A stretch of 64,000 nucleotides of DNA from an uncultured Selenomonadales bacterium (GTDB lineage Bacteria > Bacillota > Negativicutes > Selenomonadales > Selenomonadaceae), in NCBI GenBank assembly GCA_900315155.1, contig OMYB01000003.1:156597-220596 (forward strand), read 5' to 3'. Made by a program: the position numbers and the translations under genes. This document shows positions 8,469 through 18,974 of the stretch, piece by piece (the first letter of the stretch is position 1; every line of letters starts with the position of its first letter). The notes below the pieces were generated by a model, which did not search any database, was not told where the DNA came from, and was given only the letters and a program-made list of their open reading frames with translations.

Positions 8469-8505
8469 CTCCTTTACCTCCTCATCGGTAGGATTCTCCC
8501 CTGTC

Positions 8506-9066
8506 TCACATCAGCATGAGCGTAGAGAAGAAATAATACGCGCCCACAGCGCCTACGGCCAGGCCGGCATACCAGAACAGGAGCTGTTTGATGAGCGCCG
8601 TCAGCGACGTGAGCAGGATGGCGATCTGCAGATAGGTCAGGCCGTTGGCAAAGCCCACGCGCAATTCAAGGGAGCGGTCACGCTTGGCTTCCAGTGCCTT
8701 CGCCTTTTCGCTGATCTCCTTTTCCTCCTGCTTATAGGTCGCAATCTGCTCCTGATAGCCGGCCGCGACTTTCTCCGCTTCCTCGCCGTTGAACTGCCCC
8801 TGGTGCAGCTTGATGGCATCGAGCTGTACCTTATACGTGTTCTCCTTCAGGCTCTTGGCCTGATAGTAGGCCCACTGATCCGAGGCCTGCGCCTGCGCCA
8901 GGATGGCCTGGTTCGTGAGACCGCCCGCTTTCAGCGAGGAGAACGTCGCACATATAGCGAGCAGCAGGGCGGTCAGCGCTACGAGTTTCGTCGTGCGCGG
9001 CGACCACTTTTCTTCGCCGTCTGCTTTTTCCTTCTCTTTATCTTTGTCTTTTACTTCTTCAGCCAT
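8506..9066 (-). CDS. DUF4337 family membrane protein
   Basis: 186 residues from MAEEVKDKD, chosen because AAGGAGT lies 6-12 bases upstream; a longer reading frame into the upstream terminator lacks a ribosome site. A highly charged Lys/Glu/Asp start is followed by one membrane segment (about 26-45). A helical, probably coiled-coil region carries NQAILAQAQASDQWAYYQAKS, then come two C-terminal membrane segments (about 140-180). This pattern fits the DUF4337 family, whose role is unknown. It has a terminator upstream and is followed closely by the nucleotidase gene. Confidence 0.7.
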   Translation of the reverse strand: MAEEVKDKDKEKEKADGEEKWSPRTTKLVALTALLLAICATFSSLKAGGLTNQAILAQAQASDQWAYYQAKSLKENTYKVQLDAIKLHQGQFNGEEAEKVAAGYQEQIATYKQEEKEISEKAKALEAKRDRSLELRVGFANGLTYLQIAILLTSLTALIKQLLFWYAGLAVGAVGAYYFFSTLMLM

Positions 9067-9089
9067 AAGATTTACTCCTTCATCATAAT

Positions 9090-9142
9090 AAAAAAGGCAA
9101 AAGGGACTGGGCCGTAGCGAAACCGCTGCCTGCCACAGCCCC
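9090..9142 (-). terminator. terminator between the 219-residue gene and the DUF4337 gene
   Basis: On the minus strand GGGGCTG pairs with CAGTCCC around an inner AGCG-GTTT-CGCT hairpin, followed by TTTTGCCTTTTTT. It would end transcription coming from the clostripain and 219-residue genes. Confidence 0.6.
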
Positions 9143-9157
9143 CGTTGCTGTAACATG

Positions 9158-9817
9158 TTAATCGTCTTTTTTACGCGCCTCGATGACGGCCGCCGCACCC
9201 GCGCGCCGGGCCAGGGAACTGTCCTTGTCGTCGCGGATGGCCACGAGCTCCTCGTCGCTCAGATCTTTGAATTCAGCGGCATACGCATCGATGGAATCGC
9301 TGTATTCATCCACCTTTGCGCTGAGCTCGTCCATATAATCGCTAAAGTTGCTCAGCATGCCCTTCGTGGCTTTCTGCCCGTTGCGCGAGGCCTTGGGGGC
9401 ATGAGCGCCGCTGGACTTGCCGACCGTTTTCTTGTCCTTGCCGAGATGGCGGTTCAGCTTGTCGGCGAGACGGGAGGCCTTGTCGCCCGCCCCCGAGCCG
9501 CCAGCGATTTCGATGACCATGCCTTCCTCATCCTCGAGGCTCACATGGGACAGGTCTCTTACACCCGCATAGGCGATATAGACCTTGTTTCCATCCTCGT
9601 CCCTGCCCTTGACGACTTTCGGGCGTTCAGCATCGCTGAAGGACTCATCCAGATCCGGTTTCTCATCGAAGGCTACGAGCACATGCTCCGAATCCTCATC
9701 GCCGATGGCAAACCAGCTGAATTCATCGACATCGTCATCCGGCAGATAGATGCGGATCTTACTCTCTTTTCCATCCTGGTCCGTGAAACGGAATTTCAAT
9801 TCGTGCTTGCTCATCAT
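9158..9817 (-). CDS. uncharacterised acidic cytoplasmic protein
   Basis: 219 residues, not recognised. The N-terminal half (1-110) is very acidic and looks like a small beta domain (HELKFRFTDQDGKESKIRIY, then VYIAYAGVRDLSHVSLED). A flexible Lys/Gly/Ala stretch (about 110-155) leads to a helical end with many Asp/Glu residues and EARKKDD at the terminus. There is no signal peptide or membrane segment. The ribosome site is GAAAGGA before ATGATG. It is 68 bases after a clostripain-family lipoprotein gene on the same strand, so the two are probably co-transcribed; a terminator follows it. Confidence 0.6.
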   Translation of the reverse strand: MMSKHELKFRFTDQDGKESKIRIYLPDDDVDEFSWFAIGDEDSEHVLVAFDEKPDLDESFSDAERPKVVKGRDEDGNKVYIAYAGVRDLSHVSLEDEEGMVIEIAGGSGAGDKASRLADKLNRHLGKDKKTVGKSSGAHAPKASRNGQKATKGMLSNFSDYMDELSAKVDEYSDSIDAYAAEFKDLSDEELVAIRDDKDSSLARRAGAAAVIEARKKDD

Positions 9818-9885
9818 GTATCATCCTTTCGTTACTAAAAAAATCGCGTATGTGAGCCCTTACGGGATATGCCTCAGAAAACATT

Positions 9886-11670
9886 TTATTCGGTTGCGAC
9901 ACTCGTCGTGATGTTGCCGCCTTTCAGCTCGTACGAAGCCATATCCGACATCGAGTAGTCGCCGTTCGGCGCGATGAAGTCGAAGACGTAGGCGTACGTG
10001 CCATCAGCGAGCGGCTCATCCGTCACGGCGAAGTTCTCACCCAGCTGGAACGTCGCGACATCCACGAGCTGCGCGTCTTTGCCGGCCTTATCGATGCTCA
10101 TCGCGTACTGCTGCGTCGTCACCTTGTCGCCTGGCTTAAGCTTCACGAGGTTGCGGTCGCCGGCGCCCTGCTCATTGATGGCCGCGCGCGCACCGAGGAT
10201 GCGGTACGCCTGCTTTGCATCCTCATAGACGACGAACAGGTTCATCTGCTCCCCGTTCAGCTTGATGGGGATGGCGTATGTGATATGGTCATCCGTCTGC
10301 TCCGTCACATCGGTGTAGAGCGGATGCTTGTCCAGCATCATCCACGTACCGTCGAAATTATCCTTGCAGGTACCTTTTTCCCAATCGACATCGACATTCG
10401 CGTCGTTGCCGAACATATACATGAGGTTCTTATCCGCATCGTACCAGATGAGGTCGCAACGGATAGCCGAGAGGTTCTCCATCTGCTGCTCGAGCTGATA
10501 CGGATAGTAGCAGGACAGACCCTGCGAGTCTTCCTTCAGCGCGCCGCTCACCTTGTAGAGCACGGCCGCCGACAGTGCCTGCTGCACTTTCTTTGCCGTG
10601 TCCGGCAGCAGGTCCTCCGTGCGTTTCGCGAAGTCGCCCATATCGATCATGTTCGTGTAGCCGGTGTCGCGCGTGTTGCCGCCGAAGTTCGCCGATTTTT
10701 TCGCCTGACGCGCATAGCGGGAGAAGAACTTCTTCGGATTTTTCTCCGCCGCCTTGATGGCCTCGACGCCCATCTGCTCGTAGGCCTCGCGCAGCTGCGG
10801 CAGCTTGCTGAGATCGGTGACGGACAGCGTAGCCTGGTCGTCCGTACCGACGTCCTCGCAGCCTTTCATGTAGGAGTCACACATCACCTTGGCCAGCACG
10901 AGCGGGTCGCTGCCGACGCCCTCGTTGAAGCCGTTGACGATGCCGGTATAGTACCAGCCGTTGCCCGGCTCGAGCTCCTGCGACGCCACGAGGTAGCGGC
11001 CGTAGCCCTCGAAGTTGTTTGCTACGCCGTACGTCGCCATGAGGCAGCAGTCAAAGCCCACGATGTCAAACGGCGGTTTGTCCCGGTCTTTGTTATAGGT
11101 GCTGGCGAGCGCATCCTGCATCTGGTTCAGGCTCATGATGTGCTGCGTGCGCTCATCGTAGCAGGCGCCGCCCACCGTGCCGCCGCCGTGGTTCCACATA
11201 ATGAGGATGCGGTGATCCGCCTCGAACTTATCCTGCGCGAATTTCAGGAAGCTCGCGAGCGTGTCCGGCGAAGCCATGTCCGCATCCGGCAGCTTGTCCA
11301 GACGGCGCAGGCCGTCCTTGTCGTAGACAAAGCGGTCGATTTCCTTGCGTTTGACCTCATCGTTGTGCCATTTTTTCGCGCCGCCCGTCTGGATGACGAA
11401 CGTCACGCCCTCCGGCGGCAGATTCTCCGTGAGCTCGGCGAGGTCGTTCGTCGCCGCTCCGCCCTCGGACTCGAGATCCGTGCCGCACATATAGAGTTCC
11501 ACGACCCACTTGCCTGTGGTCTTTTCTCCCGTGCCCTTGATGCCCGAGTCATCGGCGGACTTGCTGTCGCCGCAGCCCAGGCACGCGAACAGGACGCACA
11601 GGCAGGTGATGAGCACCATCGCTATCCTCAGCGTGCCTGCCCATGTTCCATGCCTCTTGATCCTATCCAT
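9886..11670 (-). CDS. clostripain-family (C11) cysteine peptidase, lipoprotein
   Basis: 594 residues. The start has a signal peptide ending in a Cys-rich lipobox (VLFACLGCG, about residues 26-34), so it is probably a lipid-anchored exported protein. The catalytic domain follows: WVVELYMCGTDLES at the start, MWNHGGG with the catalytic His, and VGFDCCLMA with the catalytic Cys, as in clostripain/C11 peptidases that cut after Arg or Lys and often self-process. The C-terminal 200 residues form a beta-rich extension (from about 400) of unknown role. AAGGAGG lies before the ATG. The family call is firm from the His and Cys motifs; target proteins are unknown. Confidence 0.88.
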   Translation of the reverse strand: MDRIKRHGTWAGTLRIAMVLITCLCVLFACLGCGDSKSADDSGIKGTGEKTTGKWVVELYMCGTDLESEGGAATNDLAELTENLPPEGVTFVIQTGGAKKWHNDEVKRKEIDRFVYDKDGLRRLDKLPDADMASPDTLASFLKFAQDKFEADHRILIMWNHGGGTVGGACYDERTQHIMSLNQMQDALASTYNKDRDKPPFDIVGFDCCLMATYGVANNFEGYGRYLVASQELEPGNGWYYTGIVNGFNEGVGSDPLVLAKVMCDSYMKGCEDVGTDDQATLSVTDLSKLPQLREAYEQMGVEAIKAAEKNPKKFFSRYARQAKKSANFGGNTRDTGYTNMIDMGDFAKRTEDLLPDTAKKVQQALSAAVLYKVSGALKEDSQGLSCYYPYQLEQQMENLSAIRCDLIWYDADKNLMYMFGNDANVDVDWEKGTCKDNFDGTWMMLDKHPLYTDVTEQTDDHITYAIPIKLNGEQMNLFVVYEDAKQAYRILGARAAINEQGAGDRNLVKLKPGDKVTTQQYAMSIDKAGKDAQLVDVATFQLGENFAVTDEPLADGTYAYVFDFIAPNGDYSMSDMASYELKGGNITTSVATE

Positions 11671-11769
11671 ACAAACCTCCTTACCTTCACAACCTTCCTA
11701 CAAACCATCAAAACTCATTGTTCCACTCTCATGGTACCGTACTTTACAGGAAAGCAAAACACCAAAAAA

Positions 11770-11829
11770 TGTACAAAATTGGGTATTGACAAAATTTATA
11801 ATTGCGTTCTCATAAAAAATGACTATAAT
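11770..11829 (+). promoter_or_regulatory. promoter-like region with imperfect copy of the GTACAAAATTGGGT repeat
   Basis: GTACAAAATTGGGT is followed directly by an A then TTGACA (11786-11791) and, 17 bases on, CTCATA. A second possible promoter is TTGCGT with a 16-base spacer and TATAAT (11824-11829). The same GTACAAAATTGGGT-N-TTGACAAA string recurs at 18987-19008, also plus-oriented and also followed by TTCTCAT and an A run. Here the left palindrome arm is degenerate. Confidence 0.5.
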
Positions 11830-11849
11830 AGAAATAGTTAATTTGAACA

Positions 11850-12362
11850 AGCTCCATCCTGAAGCAAATCCGCCAGCGCGCGCCGGATCTGCCCGTAGCC
11901 CTTGCGAGCTCCAGCAAGGAATTTGCCCTGGACGGCTACCGCCTGCACGCGCTGCGCTACCTCGAGAAGCCTGTCCAGCCGGAGGACGTGCACGAGATGC
12001 TGCTGTGCCTGCGCCAGCAGCACCACAATCGCCCCGTTCTCCATATCGGCAAAGAGACCGTCATCCCCCTGTCTGCCATCGCCTATCTGGAGCAGCAGGG
12101 GCACAATATCGTCGTCCATCTGGCGAATGGAGAGCAAAAAAGCTATTACGGTCAGCTCGACAGCCTGGCACCGCTCGGCACGTCGTTCGTGCGCAGCCAT
12201 AAAAGCTATATCGTCAATCTCGACTACGTACAGCGTATCGACGAGGAGTTCTCCATTTTCCGCCTCGTAAATGACGGCGTGGCACACATCAAAAAGGGCT
12301 TACTGCCAAGGATGAAGCGCCGCTATGAAGACCGGCTCATAGAACGCGTGAGACTCGCATGA
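11850..12362 (+). pseudogene. 5'-truncated LytTR response regulator
   Basis: The open frame carries the second half of a receiver domain (DLPVALASSSKEFALDGYRL, ending RYLEKPV with the conserved Lys-Pro) and a complete LytTR DNA-binding domain (about codons 70-165: ISAIAYLEQQGH-like start, FVRSHKSYIVNLDYV core). The frame meets TGA at 11844-11846, so the first 60 or so residues, with the phospho-Asp, are missing. The upstream DNA is AT-rich promoter-like sequence. An internal ATG at 11988 could still give a LytTR-only protein. It overlaps the sensor gene by ATGA, as in intact LytS/AgrC-type pairs. Confidence 0.8.
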
Positions 12363-13803
12363 GGATATGCAATACCCGCACATATGGGTCAATACTGGCA
12401 GCAGGGACCATATGCCTGCTGCTTTTGCTTTTTGCCTGGGCGCTGCCATTCGGCCTCCGCGTGCTCCCCGGCGGCGCCACGCGCGTCGAACACGTGCGTG
12501 AAGCCATTGCGACCATCGACGGCCGGCAGGAGCTCGTCACGCTGCCGCACACGTTCCGCGGCCTGGAACCGGGCACCGACATCCGGCTCACATTCCAGGT
12601 CTACGAGGCTGAGCCTTTCTCCATGCTCGTCAAGGGCGTCTACTCGCCATTTACCGTCACCTGCAACGGCGCACGCCTCAGCACGTACGGCGAACCGGGC
12701 ACGTACCCTGCCTTTCTCACCGACCCGCCGACGAGCCTGCAGGTCGTGAACCTGCCCGCCGTGCCGTATACGGACAAACTGCGCACGATCACCGTCACCT
12801 ACAAAATGCCGCAGACACGCGCCTCACTGCCCGTGGTGCCGTTCGCTGTCAGCAATATGGCCGGCGTCTTCCGCGGCGAGTTTCGCTGGCTCATCCTCGG
12901 CTTTCTGCTCGAGTGCACGCTCGTGCTCGTAGGCATCCTGCTCCTGCTGCTCGCCGGCCTCAGCCACCACGTAGCACACAGCCAGAAAATGCTGCTCTAC
13001 CTCGGGCTGTTCTTTCTCGCGGTCGGGTTATGGAACGTCGGTGAGAATGACTTTTCCATCTTCGTATTCCGGAATCCGACATTCCTGTACCTCCTGACGT
13101 TCAGCGGCCTGTTCTTCATTGTGGCACCACTGTACGGCTTTGCGCTGCAGGCTGTCACGTTCCGCTGGCATCGCGTGCCTGCTCACGACGGCCCCGCTCG
13201 AGCTCGCGAACTACCATCTTTTCCACTGGTTTGATTTCTCGCTGGGATTCCTCAGCGGCACGATCCTGTTCCTGCTCCTGCTGCTCGTGCTGACGGCAGC
13301 CATCATCCGCCGCAACGCGCGGATACAGGAGGCCTATATCGCGCAGCAGCACCAAACCGAGCTCATGGGCGTACGCCTCGATGCGGAGAAGACGCGCCAC
13401 GATATGATCCTGCAGGAGGAACAGCGTCTCGCCAGACTCCGCCACGATATGAAGCACCATGTCGCGCTCGTCGCCGAGCTGGCGGCACGCGGAGCTGGCC
13501 GTCGTGTTCGGCAATCTGCTGGAAAATGCCCTGGAGTCGTGCCGCCGCGCACCATCCGGCACGGCGACGTTCATCCGGATCAAAGCGCGCGTCCTGAGCG
13601 GCCATCTCGTCATCGTGCAGGACAACACGATAACAGAGCCACCACGCCGCAAGGACGCAGCATTTCTCTCCAGCAAGCGCGAAGGAGCACAGCCCGGTCT
13701 CGGCCTGCGTTCCATCGCCGACCTCGCGGCTGCACACGGTGGCCGCGCCGAATTCACCTACGACACAGAAGCGTTCCACTCCTCCGTCATTTTGGAACTA
13801 TAA
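12359..13803 (+). pseudogene. GHKL sensor histidine kinase, disrupted
   Basis: Three reading frames are needed. The first (12359 to about 13175) has a signal or anchor, a beta-rich extracellular domain and several membrane helices. The second (about 13170-13490) has the last membrane helix, a coiled region and the H-box LARLRHDMKHH. The third (from about 13490) has the N-box VVFGNLLENALESC and a GLGLRSIADLAAAHGG-type ATP-lid end. A frame change near 13175 removes part of the membrane region. A second near 13490 joins the H-box region directly to the N-box, losing about 80 residues. Partner of the LytTR remnant upstream. Not functional as sequenced. Confidence 0.8.
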
Positions 13804-13820
13804 TGGGGAACGAGCCGATA

Positions 13821-13860
13821 GAAAAAGAGCCCGGCAGGCAAATGATACCTGCCGGGCTCT
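13821..13860. terminator. bidirectional terminator between convergent genes
   Basis: A perfect 13-bp stem (AGAGCCCGGCAGG and its complement) has a 9-base loop. A five-T run follows on the minus strand, and a T-rich CTTTCTATGTTTTT follows on the plus strand. It serves dacF (minus) and the kinase remnant (plus). Confidence 0.85.
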
Positions 13861-13921
13861 CTTTCTATGTTTTTGTACTTTCGTAAGGACGTGATTGATC
13901 TGCCACGAGAGGCAGCGGGGC

Positions 13922-15082
13922 TTAAAACAACTCGAGGATCGGCGCGAACAGCCGGACCAGGGCACCGCCGAAGCTGAAGCCGGGCGCCACGCCATCGGCC
14001 ATGAGGTCGATCGTCCCGACGGGCTCCCCGTCATAGGTCACGGTCAGATGGCCGACGACCTGCCCATCCTTGATGGGACCCGTGAGGACCTTCGGGAGGT
14101 CGTACGTGACGGTATAATGCTGCTCGGACTCGTCGTCGATGATGGGATAGTTGACATCGGACGCCGGCCGCACCATCGTCGTCGCCCGGCTCGCGCCGCG
14201 CACCCAGACCTTGCGCGTGAGCTCGGCCTGCGTCATGCCGCGCACCATGCGCACATGGGCAAAACCGTAGTCGAGCATGGCGCGCGCATCGGAAAAGCGG
14301 GATTTCTCATCGGGCGCATGCATGATGACGGCGATGAGCTCCAGGCCGCTGCGCCGCGCCGAGGCAGCGAGGCAGCCGCCCGCCGCCTGCGTCCATCCCG
14401 TCTTGATTCCCGTCATGCCCGCGTAGCTCGTGAGCAGCTCGTTCGTGTTCGTCGCGACGAGGAATTTCGCCTTGGGCACCTCCCAGCGGATGACGCGCTT
14501 CGGCTGGTTCACGATGGCGCGAAAATTCGGCTGCTCCATCGCGTAGCGCGCGAGCATCGCCATGTCTCGTGCCGTGGAATAATGCTCCGGGTCCGTGAGG
14601 CCGTTCGGGTTGTGGAAATGCGTATGCTTCATACCGATTTCTGCCGCTTTGGCATTCATGCGGTCCGTAAAAGCCGGCACGGAGCCGCTGATTTTCTCCG
14701 CCAGCGCGACAGCTGCGCCGTTGTCCGACTCGAGCATCATGCCGTTGATGAGCTCGTCCGCCTCCAGCGCCTCGCCCGCCATGATGCCGAGCGGCGTATC
14801 CTCCGTGCCCGCCGCGTTGGCCGAAATCGGCACAAGCTCGTGCATGCGCAGAGACTGCAGGGCGAGCAGGCAGGTCATCATTTTCGTCATGGAGGCCGGA
14901 TAGCGCTGCTCATCCGGGTTCTTCGCCCAGATCACGCGCCCCGTCGAGCCGTCGATGAGGATCGCCGAGTCCGCCGTGATGACGGGCTCCCCCTCCGCCG
15001 CATGTGCAGCCGGCAGAGGGAGGAAAAACAGAAACAAAAAAAGCGGCAGCCAAACAAGGCCCAGCCGCCGTAACAGATACAT
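13922..15082 (-). CDS. dacF: D-alanyl-D-alanine carboxypeptidase (DacF/PBP5-like)
   Basis: 386 residues of peptidase family S11, which trims the terminal D-Ala from peptidoglycan stem peptides in the periplasm. Signal peptide about 1-28 (ends AHA-AEG). The catalytic motifs are SMTK (nucleophile Ser, about residue 65), SDN (about 125) and KTG (about 225, in GIKTGWTQAAGG). The C-terminal beta domain (about 270-386), typical of membrane-associated low-molecular-mass PBPs, is present with a hydrophobic or amphipathic end. AAGGAG precedes TTG-ATG; the ATG is taken. It is intact although it lies between two pseudogenes. The symbol is by family resemblance; dacB-type naming is possible. Confidence 0.88.
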   Translation of the reverse strand: MYLLRRLGLVWLPLFLFLFFLPLPAAHAAEGEPVITADSAILIDGSTGRVIWAKNPDEQRYPASMTKMMTCLLALQSLRMHELVPISANAAGTEDTPLGIMAGEALEADELINGMMLESDNGAAVALAEKISGSVPAFTDRMNAKAAEIGMKHTHFHNPNGLTDPEHYSTARDMAMLARYAMEQPNFRAIVNQPKRVIRWEVPKAKFLVATNTNELLTSYAGMTGIKTGWTQAAGGCLAASARRSGLELIAVIMHAPDEKSRFSDARAMLDYGFAHVRMVRGMTQAELTRKVWVRGASRATTMVRPASDVNYPIIDDESEQHYTVTYDLPKVLTGPIKDGQVVGHLTVTYDGEPVGTIDLMADGVAPGFSFGGALVRLFAPILELF

Positions 15083-15170
15083 CAAAAGCCAAGCTCCTTC
15101 TTCGTAAAGTCTTTCCCATTATAACACCAAAACTGCGCCCTGAATAGCACCCGCAGGCAAGAAAGCCACA

Positions 15171-15202
15171 CAAAAAGGGAGCCGCCCGCCATGGACGGCT
15201 CC
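15171..15202 (-). terminator. terminator after the autotransporter pseudogene
   Basis: On the minus strand GGAGCCG and CGGCTCC pair in a 7-bp stem with an 11-base loop, followed by CTTTTTG. Confidence 0.6.
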
Positions 15203-15256
15203 TTCAGGAGTGGTTGCAAAAATTTGGCTTGCAGGCGGTGTTGAGCCCCGCCCAGC

Positions 15257-18200
15257 TTAGAACGCGTAGTTCAGGCCCGCGTGGAACGCTACGCCGCGCT
15301 GTTTGCCTGCGCTGCCGCTGATGCCCAGGTCCAGGCCGATGGGCGTGGTCGCGGTCGGTTTAAAGGACCAGCCGGCCTCAAAGCGTACGCTGTCGCCCTG
15401 CGTGGACGGGCTGGCCAGGTCGTAGGTCTGCCAGTGTGCGTGAGCGTCGCCGCTGAATTCGTACGCCGCGTGACGCGCCCGAAACCGAGGTGTCCGCCGA
15501 AGTAGTTCGAAGAAGTGCTGTAGCTCGTCTGCCCCAGGAGCAGCTTGCCGCTGTAGTCCGCCTTCGTGCGGCCGTAGCGCAGCGAGCCCTCCACGTAGCT
15601 GCCATTCGTGTATTCCTGCCGTGCGAGCAGGCCGCCGCCCGTGTAGTGGGTGTCGCCGCTGCCATGCGTGCCGTCATCGAGGTAGCTGTCGTAGTTGGCG
15701 CTGCCCGTCTCAAAGAACGGTCCCCAGGTGAAGGCGCCGTGACGGTTCACGTTTTTCTTCGCGATGCCGGCGTTGAAGGCGACGCCGTTCAGATCCACGT
15801 AGGTGCACGTAGCCCTTGATACCGGCGGAGACGCCAATCTGGCCAGTGACTTCCGTGACTGCATCGGTGCTGGTGGTATCCGCCACTGTCGTGCTGGCCG
15901 CATTGGTGCTCAGGGTACTCACGGTCTGGACCGGTGTACTGCTGGTGCCCGTGCTGCTGGTGTCCGTTGTGTTGGCCCCGCCGCTGACGGTCGCGCCCGT
16001 CGTAATCAGCTGGCCGCCGTCTTTCTCAATGAGGTTGATGGTATCGCCTTTGATCACGCTCAGCGCGCCGTTGGCCGTGATATAGATTTTACTGTTGCTG
16101 AGGTCGGTATCTTCCGTCGTGGACGTGAGGTGCAGGATAGTATCGCCACCCTGCGTCCCCTGCGGGAGATAGAAGTTATAGTTGTCATAGCCCACGACAT
16201 TGGCGAGCTTAATCCCTTTCTCCCCGTTGATTTCCAGCGTGTTACCGCTGTGTTCCGCGACCGTGCCGCCATAGGCGTAGAGGTGCACGCCGTCCGCAAA
16301 GGCATTTGCCGAGCCTGCGAGCAGGATGTACGTGTTGTCATTCGCGACGGTAGTGTCCGTACTGCTGGCTGCAGCCTTGGCAAGGGCGCGCCGCATGACT
16401 TTCTTCGCCGATTGCGTGCTGCTGCTTGCCTGGCTGGCATAGCTGACATAGCCGCCGTACAGGTCACTCTCTATCTTGCCGCCGGAAATGATAATCTTGT
16501 TGCGGCTGGCCGACGGCGCACCATAGCCGCCATAGACGTTATCGTTGTACGTACCACCGGAGATAATCACCGTATTGTCGTCCGCCGATTTCGCCGTAGA
16601 CAGGCCACCGTAGACCGCGCCGTTGACCGTACCACTGGAGAGGTTCAGCGTGTTCGCATTGGCGTCGCCCGAGGCCGTGCTGCCGCCCGTGACCGAGCCT
16701 TCGACGACCGTATTGCCAGAGAGGTTCAGCGTGTTGCCGTTGGCGTTGCTCGAGACGGAGCTGCCGCCCGTGACCGACGCTTTGACCGTGCCGCCCGTGA
16801 GCGTCACCGTGTTTTCGTCGGCGTTGCCCGTGACGGAGCTCGCGCCGATGGCGCTGCCGACGGTGCCACCCGTGATGGTGGCGGTGTTCTTGGTGACGTT
16901 GCCGTTGTAGGTGGTGGCACCGGCCACGCGGCCCGATACGTCGCCCGCCGAGGTAGCCGTGTTGCCCGTCATGTCGTGCGTCGTGGTCTTGTCATCCGAG
17001 TAGGCTGCCACGACGTTCTGGGCGGTCGTGCCCGCCGCTGCGGTAGAGGTCTTGCTGCTGGCCGTCGTCTCCGTGGCCGCGACGGTGTTCACCGTCGATG
17101 CCGAATCCGTCGCGAGGGAGGTCTCGCCGTCAATCAGGATATAGACGGACGTGCCGTCGCTGGTCAGTTTGCCCGTCAGGTTGGAGACAGCGCTGCTCAG
17201 GCTATACGTCTGCGTGGCGGCCGTTCCGCCGACGGCTGTGCTGCCCGCACCCGAGAGCTTGAGCAGATAAATCTTGTCGCCCTGGTTGAGGTTCAGAATA
17301 CCGTTGGTGTTCACGGTCACTTCATCCAGCTCGGTCGTCCCGTATTCGCAGAGGTAACGATGGCCTCCCCCGCCTTGGTGGCAGAGTTAAGCGTGAACGT
17401 GTACTTGACCTTATCGACGCCCAGCACGAGGTCGTTGTCCTGCGCCGCCACCGTGCCCGTCGTCGTCACGGTCGCACTGCCGCCGTGATCGCTCGTCGTC
17501 GTGTACTCGTGGCTCAGCTTATTCGTCCCCGTATACGTAAGCGTGCCTGCGGTGTCGTTCTGCAGCAGATACACGTTATCGCCTTTGCTCAGATGGAGCA
17601 GGTTGCCCTGCAGGGCGCTGTCGTTCAGCGTCACATCGCCGGCATCAATCTTCGTCGTCCCCGTGTTCGTGGACGTGAGGAACGTGTCCCCATTCTTCAC
17701 ATCACTAGCGAGGTCGAACGTGTACTTCACGTCGTCGATGTTCAGATTCAGCGCGTCGCCGTCCTGTGCCACCTTGCCCGTCGTCTGGACGGTCGCCTGA
17801 CCAGCGTTCGTAGTACTGGTATAGGTGCGGTCCAGCGTTTTCGTACCGGTATATTTGAGCATGCCAGCTGTGTTCTTCTTCAGCAGGGTGACCTTATCGT
17901 CCTTGTTGAAGGAGAGCATGTTGCTGGTATCGTCCTCAAAGCCCAGCGCGGTGCCGTCAATCTGCGTTTCTGCCGTGTCCGTGAGCGTGAGGGAGTCCGC
18001 CGTGATGGTTTTGGCCGACGCGTCGTTGCCCGTGACATTTTTCGCCTTGAGGTTGTTCGTCACCGTGACATTTCCCTTCGCCGTGACGTTGCCCGTTGCG
18101 TCGATGGAGCCCGCCGTGATTTTGCCGCCGTCCGCACTATTATTGGTGTTTTGCGCATCGACATTGTTTGCCACGAGGTTGCCCCCCACCGTGATGCCTT

Positions 18201-18783
18201 TTCTCAGCGCTGTGACATTTTTCGCCGTGAGGTCGCCGTTCACAGTGACACGATCATACACTCTGACATCGCCCGATGCGATGAGATTCTTCGCCACAGT
18301 GATGTCTAATCCCTTGACATTCCTCGCCTCGAGGTTGCCGGTCGTCGCTTTGATACGATCATCCAAATAATCTCTGCCGATGTCGCCATCTGTTATGATG
18401 GTTCCAGCCGTGAGTTGTGAAGCAAACAACTGGATATTACCCGCCGTGAGGGTATCCGCCACGTTAACAATACCACTACTGTTTACAACGAGCGTGTTCA
18501 CGGTGAGTTTATTCGCCGTGAAGTTTGTTACCACGAGCTTATCCGCCTCGAGTTCGTTTACATTTTGTGACGGTCTGATTTCCAGCGACTTTCCCATCCC
18601 ACGTCGAAACATCAATCTGCGCAGCTTCCGCCGCATACGCGATGCTGCTGCCGATTTCCACACCGGTCACGCTCATGTCTACGTAGGGGGGCAGGCGAAC
18701 ACCGCCGACATGCCGAGCGTGCCGGCGATGAGCAGCGCCAGGCGGCGGTCATTCCTTTGTGATATCCACGTCTTCATGATCAT
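15257..18783 (-). pseudogene. autotransporter adhesin, multiple frameshifts
   Basis: The remains of a type V autotransporter of roughly 1,170 codons. The start (ATG at 18783, AAAGGAG upstream) gives a signal peptide that runs into a C6 tract and a stop. Another frame holds SVTGVEIGSSIAYAAEAAQI. From about 18580 a third frame carries a repetitive passenger (LTAKNVTALRKGITVGGNLV type, then NGDTFLTSTNTGTTKI repeats). A one-base loss near 17325 shifts to a Thr/Ser-rich section. A 10-base partial duplication at 15796-15811 shifts again. The beta-barrel (VAFNAGIAKKNVNRHG, YVEGSLRYGRTKADYSG) breaks near 15470 and finishes in yet another frame as FHAGLNYAF, the canonical C-terminal Phe. At least five lesions are visible. 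Confidence 0.85.
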
Positions 18784-18974
18784 GCACTCCTTTATACCAG
18801 CGCGTCAGCCCACCGGACCAACGCCCATCCGCGCCGCGCAGACCCAACCACGCCGCGCCTGGCGTCTATTCGCATAACGAAAATCCTTCTTTTCCTCCAG
18901 GGAGTGCCGGTCATCATCCTCGGTGCCCACACTACCTCAGCTTCATTTTACCATTTTGTCAACCACTTTTAGAG

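Noticed and set aside
10285..11841. 518-codon plus-strand frame
   Set aside because: Antisense to the clostripain-family gene, whose His and Cys motifs are clear.
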